Shown in pieces: positions 59,785-64,000 of a DNA stretch of 64,000 nucleotides. Each line of letters opens with the position of its first letter. Position 1 is the stretch's first letter. The notes under the pieces were generated by a model. It worked only from the letters and a program-made list of their open reading frames with translations. It was not told the origin of the DNA and ran no database searches. Origin of the DNA: Rostrohypoxylon terebratum (Eukaryota > Ascomycota > Sordariomycetes > Xylariales > Hypoxylaceae); NCBI GenBank assembly GCA_022497145.1, contig MU385949.1, positions 45,014-109,013 on the forward strand, given 5' to 3'. The position numbers were made by a program, and so were the translations under genes.

Positions 59785-60240
59785 CTGTGATGCTAAATAT
59801 GAATTATCTTAGCAAGCTTAAACCGATCGGAGCGTGGCTTAAGGTTTTATTTATACCTTCATGGAAATTACTGTAACAGGCCGTAGAATTAGACGGACTC
59901 CCTTACAACGCCATATAAAATCGAGAATAGTTTAGTTAATAGGTGCCTACCGTAATGAAAACCCCCGACTTACGAGAATAATTCTAACCCTCGTACAATG
60001 ATACCATGCATAGCATAGGTTCCAAATGAGACCTAATATCATTCTACACTTTAAATGATTTTATAGCTAAGAACAATTAGTCTCATTTAAAGCCTATGCT
60101 ATACATGCTATCGAGCTTATTGTCTTTTATTTGTTTACCTAATGTGTATAGACCTGCATTCCTCCCCCTGTAGCCACATAACTCCACCTCCTTGAAATCA
60201 CATCACTCCTTCTCCTCCTCAGCCCGTTTATCCCCCATCC
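59785..60240. other. 3' flank of the Zn2Cys6 gene
   Basis: AT-rich. Note the inverted pair AGCATAGGTTCCAAATGAGAC (60012-60032) and GTCTCATTTAAAGCCTATGCT (about 60080-60101), which are reverse complements with few mismatches and could form a hairpin about 90 bp across. I see no gene. Confidence 0.5.
60012..60101. repeat. Imperfect inverted repeat (possible MITE or terminator hairpin)
   Basis: The arms AGCATAGGTTCCAAATGAGAC and GTCTCATTTAAAGCCTATGCT are nearly complementary; flanking GATACCATGCATAGCATAGG and CCTATGCTATACATGCTATC extend the arms to roughly 30 bp. The loop is AT-rich. Confidence 0.6.
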
Positions 60241-60372
60241 TACAGCAATAGAGCATCCCGGCCAGCAGGTGGTCTCCCATTACGGGGCGCTCACACACTA
60301 TGACGACGAAGGGAGTTGAACCTAGACGCACCTGCTGTGGTTTTAGCGGATCACCAGTCACAGCGGCGTTAT
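60240..60372 (-). other. Pol III-promoter-like / SINE-like remnant
   Basis: On the minus strand the 11-mer GGTTCAACTCC (60322-60312) matches the tRNA B-box consensus, with a weak A-box-like TGGTGATCC segment upstream. Downstream, GGGAGACCACCTGC and TATTGCTGTA resemble the 3' half of 5S rRNA. No intact tRNA cloverleaf or 5S fold can be drawn. A tRNA- or 5S-derived SINE fragment is possible but unproven. Confidence 0.25.
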
Positions 60373-60380
60373 GTTATACA

Positions 60381-60434
60381 TTAGGGTTAAGGTTAAGGTT
60401 GAGGTTAAGGTTAGGGTTAGGGTTAGGGTTAAAG
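60381..60434 (+). repeat. Degenerate interstitial telomere-type array (TTAGGG)n
   Basis: About nine hexamers are read in order: TTAGGG, TTAAGG, TTAAGG, TTGAGG, TTAAGG, TTAGGG, TTAGGG, TTAGGG, TTAAAG. Most variants are G-to-A transitions. It runs directly into an AT-rich block. Confidence 0.8.
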
Positions 60435-60545
60435 TTATAAAAACGCTTAAAAAAATTCGATTTATAAAAAAAAGTAATAAATTTAATATATAATATTAAT
60501 GTTATAATTTAACTAAGATTATCGTTAAAATAATTAGTAAAAAAC
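60435..60545. repeat. AT-rich block between telomere-like array and gag element
   Basis: About 110 bp, nearly all A/T with few G or C, beginning TTATAAAAACGC. It may be a RIP-mutated relic or the 5' (LTR/leader) part of the downstream element. No second copy in the window allows a test. Confidence 0.55.
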
Positions 60546-60699
60546 CGAAGGAACTTTTGCTACGAACCCGTCTACTACTTCTGCCTAACTGACTTCGTAG
60601 AGCGGATACGTAACATTTTGAAAGCTCACTTGGTCAATACCTAGTGTTGGCTCAAGCGGAGGGAACTCACTCGCGGAAAGTTCTCAAGACCCCAGAGGC

Positions 60700-62310
60700 A
60701 TGCCACCGAAACAAACGACAGAGCAACCCAGCGCTCCACCCACAACCGGCGTCAAGACCAGACGACAAGCCGCACAAGAACAATCTAACAACGAAACTAT
60801 AGAGGAAGAAATAACTGTGAAGCCAGAAACACAAGCACAAGAAGAAGGAGAAGAAGAAAGCAGCGACGAAGAAGAAGGAGAAGAAGAGAACAGCGACGAA
60901 GAAGAAGAAACGGGTAAAGGTAAGAGAGTTGCCACTGAACCAGCTAACGAACCAAAGCAAGAACAAGACAATCCAGAAGACCCCTCAGCATCATCAGAAG
61001 ATTCCTCAGACTCCGACGCAGAAATGTCGATCCCACAAGCTAAAGGCTTTAAGCCTATTGCCCCCTCAAAGTATGATGGCAAAGAAGACTCCGACGCTTT
61101 CTTGATCCAGGCCCGCACGCACCTAAGATTCTACGAAGATTCCATTACTACTGAACACAGCAAGGTCTTAGTCGTTTCCCAGCTGCTAACAGGAGCGGCA
61201 CTGGAATGGTTCAAACCTATCCTCAAGGAATACTTGGAAAAGAAAGGCCCCGAAATCAAAGACACCACCAAGTATATCTTTAAAGACTTTGACCACTTCG
61301 AAGAAAAGCTCCGACTTATGTTCGGAGACCCCATCAGGAAGCAGAAAGCAGAAACCAAGCTGCACCAACTACGACAAGAAAAGTCAGCAGCAGACTACGC
61401 CATAGAATTTGTTGAATGCAGGCATCATATGCCTGTATTCAGTACACTGGAAGGTACAATCTTGAATTGTATCTGAAACAGTATATACACGAACTGTCTC
61501 CAACTTGGAATGTATACAACTGAAAACAGTATATATACTAAACTGTTTTCAGTCTCATAATCTTTTGTACAGCTTTGTATAGCTTACAATCCTTTGTACA
61601 GCACAATGCTTTGTTTCTTTATACGCTTTCAGGTTACAGGGTATTGTCTGTTTATCTGTTTTCAACATCTAATACAGTTGTAACAGCTACTTATAATTAT
61701 ATAAATAGCTGTAGTTTAATCCCACTTAGGTAGTTTAGTTCTTTACCACAATATACACTCTTTTATTTGGCCAATATATTGTTCATATCTTATGTTACAA
61801 CCTTAGCTAAAGCACTCAAGCTCTCGCTGTGTTACAGCTACTTCTCAACGCCTGATCTTGTTGTATCTAATACACTGGCTTCAGGCAGTAGCTTCAACAG
61901 AATTCAAGAAGCTCGCCACCGAATCACAACTCCCAACGGAAGGCCTATTCTACATCTTCTATGATGGACTCAAAGATCATGTCAAGGACGAACTTTACAA
62001 TGATGAAGTATACAAGGCACGAGACCCCGAAAAGTTCGACGCCTTCATCGAAAAAGCAATTACTATCGACAATGAGAATTTCGAACGATACCTTGAAAAG
62101 AAAAGACAAAACCAACGAAAATCAGGACGGAACCAGAATAAGTTCCGTAACGATAAGAACCAGAATGGCCGACAGAACGGTAACCAGAAAGGAACTGGCA
62201 CCAGATCGGACCCAATCGAGCTAAATGAAGCTCAAAGGCGCAACCAGAATCGCAATCCGAACAGACAACGAAGATCGCAAGACAAGTCCAAAATCAAGTG
62301 TTTCGGATGC
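60700..62310 (+). pseudogene. gag, N-terminal part (capsid and first half of zinc knuckle), interrupted
   Basis: Segments 60700-61409 and 61905-62310 are in the same phase and encode about 372 residues. Residues 30-105 are a repetitive acidic Glu/Ser tract (EEGEEESSDEEEGEEENSDEEEE). The retrotransposon gag (capsid) region follows: AKGFKPIAPSKYDGKEDSDAFLIQARTHLRFY, ALEWFKPILKEYLE, DFDHFEEKLRLMFGDP, then LHQLRQEKSAADYAIEF. The second segment carries FYDGLKDHVKDEL, a basic Asn/Gln/Arg-rich nucleic-acid-binding stretch, and the first Cys pair of the zinc knuckle (CFGC) at its end. As it stands the first solo LTR introduces a stop at 61476, so no full Gag can be made unless the inserts are removed. 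Confidence 0.88.
61410..61899. repeat. Solo LTR 1 (490 bp), Copia-like termini, inside gag
   Basis: Begins TGTTGAATGCAGG and ends GTAGCTTCAACA, so the ends form a perfect 7-bp inverted repeat TGTTGAA/TTCAACA with canonical TG...CA. Both sides carry the same 5-bp target duplication GAATT (61405-61409 and 61900-61904). Inside are AT-rich stretches with TATATA and TATATAAATAG-like promoter elements and repeated TTTGTACAG units. No coding sequence or second LTR is present, so it is a solo LTR from LTR-LTR recombination. The TGTTG...CAACA ends suggest a Copia-type parent. Confidence 0.93.
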
Positions 62311-62643
62311 TGTCACACGGGGACTGGATGCCAAGATACAGTTGGCAGCCAGGTCGCATACAGGTCAGGCAGGAATCCTGCAAAGAGGTTATCATCACTT
62401 ATTATTGGAAGCTGTTGACCAGATGAACAAGATTGAACCAAACCCAACACACTCATATTCGGGTGATGGGCGTTTAGCATATATATTGTACTTAGATACG
62501 TACCAGACTGCACTCATGATCTCAGGCATAAATAGGTCAAGAAGATTCCCACTCTGAGGAGGAGAGGAATCAAGGACCTTAGCACCCTTGAGAATTATTA
62601 TTGAATTGATACCACATCCAAGCCCTACATAGCCCTTGTCACA
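62311..62643. repeat. Solo LTR 2 (333 bp), splitting the gag zinc knuckle
   Basis: Begins TGTCACACGGGGACTGG and ends AGCCCTTGTCACA (TG...CA), flanked by a perfect 5-bp duplication GATGC (62306-62310 and 62644-62648). Its termini and interior differ from solo LTR 1, so it comes from another family, probably Gypsy-type by its TGTCAC start. It sits exactly between the two halves of a CX2CX4HX4C knuckle. Confidence 0.9.
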
Positions 62644-62648
62644 GATGC

Positions 62649-64000
62649 GGAAAGATGGGACACTACAAGAGCGAATGCAGGAGTTCCGGAAACCAGCAAC
62701 CACGACAAGGAGGAATCCCCCAACCAGAGAAGAAACAAATCGCTGAAGCCCAGATTAGTGAAGAGAAGGAAATCAACACCATCTTCACAGTAGCCGCCAG
62801 CAGGGCAACGCAAACAGACCCACCTATACATGAATGCCCTACCTGCCAAGGAGAAGACATCCGCGCCTGCAGATACCACCCAGGACACCCCAGATCAGTG
62901 CTCGCAATCATGAAAGGTTGCACTTGCCATGAGAACAACCCAGTGAAGTGTTCGGAGCATCCTGGATACCTGGAAGGATTAACACCAAGCGAAGCGGATC
63001 AATTCGAGAAACTAGCTCAGAAGTATGACGAAGAAATACTGAAGCAAGGAATTGAGATTAATCCCGACGTAACTCGGGAAGAGATCGAAGCAGTCATGAA
63101 AATCAAGGCTGAAGAAGACGAACTAGAAGGCCTAACAGCAAGAATGAAGGAGTATCTACGAAAGACCTCCAAGGCTAAGGAAGCCGAAGACATTCCCAAC
63201 AAAAGAGAATGGAAGGTGGAAACCAGGTCACAAGACAACCATGAAACCCAACACTGGACATTCTGCACAGACGACTGGTGCGGAACACACCGAAACGCAA
63301 AGATGGACAGTGGTTACTGGCCCCAGCCCAAGAAAAAGGAAGAAGAAGCCTCCGAAGGAGACGAACCCACCGAAGAAAATGAATGCATATGCGAAGAAGA
63401 GCCCCAATGGCCAGAATGGCCTCGAAGCTGCTACCTACACCCCAACTCGGCACGTAGCCAGGAAGCAATCAAACAAGGATGCATGTGTTACAGCTCGATA
63501 GTATGCGACGTACATGAAGCATTAGAAATAGGACTCGAACCAGACGACACGAAATTCGGACGCCATGACTCCTCCAGCAAGACGGATCCATTTTATGGAA
63601 AAGAGGAAATCTGGAAACGTTATGACCAATTGAGAGCACTATGCGGCGAAAGGTACTGGCCACAATTCTATCTTTCTAAACATGGAGATATCGATCTGGC
63701 AAGCATAACAAACTACGAAGAGTTCGGAAACTACTCCGCCCTCCATCAAAAAGTACGAACAATCCAGGAACCAGAACTGCGAAGAGAAAAGGAGAGACTC
63801 CTCACCGAACTACGAAACCAAACAGCAAAGTTCATCATGAAGACAAGACCGTTAGATGAATTCTGCACAATCCCACATTGGAGAGACTGCATATCAGACC
63901 GATGTCTGATACACGCTCAACTAAAAGCAAGGGCATGGAGGACACAAAACGAAACCAAGTCCCCTAACAAGACAATCAAGTGGAAAACATCAAGCTCAGA
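62649..64000 (+). CDS. gag-pol continuation: zinc-knuckle second half and Cys/His-rich region (partial)
   Basis: In phase with gag across the second solo LTR and open for 450 codons to the window edge. It starts with the second half of the zinc knuckle (GKMGHYKSEC). There follows a region with repeated Cys/His pairs: HECPTCQGEDIRACRYHPGHP, GCTCHENNPVKCSEHPGYL, TFCTDDWCGTHRNAK, CICEEE...CYLHPNS, GCMCYSSIVCDVHEA and near the edge FCTIPHWRDCISDRCLIHAQ. I recall similar C..C..H spacer blocks between Gag and protease in fungal Gypsy polyproteins. No protease DTG/DSG motif or reverse transcriptase has been reached yet. With no start codon of its own, expression would depend on the upstream gag frame. 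Confidence 0.8.

Larger units (their letters stand above)
60700..64000 (+). mobile_element. Ty3/Gypsy-type LTR retrotransposon, 5' coding part, interrupted by two solo LTRs
   Basis: A single reading frame begins at ATG 60700 and, when the two LTR insertions (61410-61899 and 62311-62643) and one copy of each target duplication are ignored, stays open with no stop to the window edge. The pol domains are beyond the right edge. The 5' LTR is not identified with certainty: it should lie left of 60700, where a telomere-like array and an AT-rich block are found. The coding part is rich in CpA (many ACA, CAA and CAG codons), so it has not been hit by RIP. Confidence 0.85.

Noticed and set aside
60372..60631. 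5' LTR of the gag element between TGTTATAC and GCTCA
   Set aside because: TG...CA ends can be drawn, but there is no inverted terminal match, target duplication or second copy in the window.

Overview
The window reads as a filamentous ascomycete (Pezizomycotina) chromosome, most likely Sordariomycetes. The reasons are short spliceosomal introns of about 50-160 nt with GT(A/G)AGT-type donors and CTRAC-like branch sites, monocistronic genes on both strands, 0.3-3.5 kb intergenic spaces full of TACCTAGGTA-type palindromes, and family content: TOR, ARP6, SIP5, PEX30-type dysferlin protein, GH71, PL4, a secreted CDH-type cytochrome and a Zn2Cys6 regulator. No rRNA, convincing tRNA or CRISPR was found. 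Exon limits below were worked out by eye from splice signals, reading phase and family motifs.

Layout, left to right. At 1-577 is the 3' end of a Cys-rich protein gene (+). ARP6 (-) is at 1476-2925. A stand-alone secreted cytochrome domain (-) is at 4140-4927. After a long repeat-rich spacer come ARA2-like D-arabinose dehydrogenase (+, 7838-9028), SIP5 (-, 9890-12566) and a GCIP/cyclin-D1-binding-like protein (+, 14832-16031). A carbohydrate block follows: GH71 alpha-1,3-glucanase (-, 16213-17917), PL4 rhamnogalacturonan lyase (+, 20400-22146), an MFS transporter (-, 22701-24383) and a sugar-porter MFS gene with a splice-phase problem (+, 25693-27925). Then come a PEX30-type peroxin (-, 28420-30342), a large orphan protein (-, 32232-35492), the TOR kinase (-, 38985-46934) divergent from RTF2 (+, 47918-48781), and the glucosidase II beta subunit (-, 49103-50954).

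The right third is more accessory: a HerA/FtsK-like P-loop ATPase (+, 52609-54366), then a DHA2 efflux pump (-, 55220-56988) and a Zn2Cys6 transcription factor (+, 57366-59784) that share one 377-bp divergent promoter. From about 60.2 kb the sequence becomes repeat-derived: a pol III-like box, a degenerate telomere-type array with an AT-rich block, and a Ty3/Gypsy-type gag(-pol) reading frame running off the right edge. That reading frame is broken twice by two unrelated solo LTRs (490 bp and 333 bp), each with a perfect 5-bp target-site duplication; the second splits the zinc knuckle.

Functionally, the housekeeping genes (TOR, RTF2, ARP6, GTB1, PEX30, SIP5) are independent neighbours. The secreted cytochrome, GH71, PL4 and transporters suggest a plant-biomass or saprotrophic/endophytic lifestyle. 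The pump and its divergent regulator are the only clear regulatory pair. The observations most worth a second look are the double solo-LTR nest, the Cys/His-rich region after the zinc knuckle, and the HerA-like ATPase.
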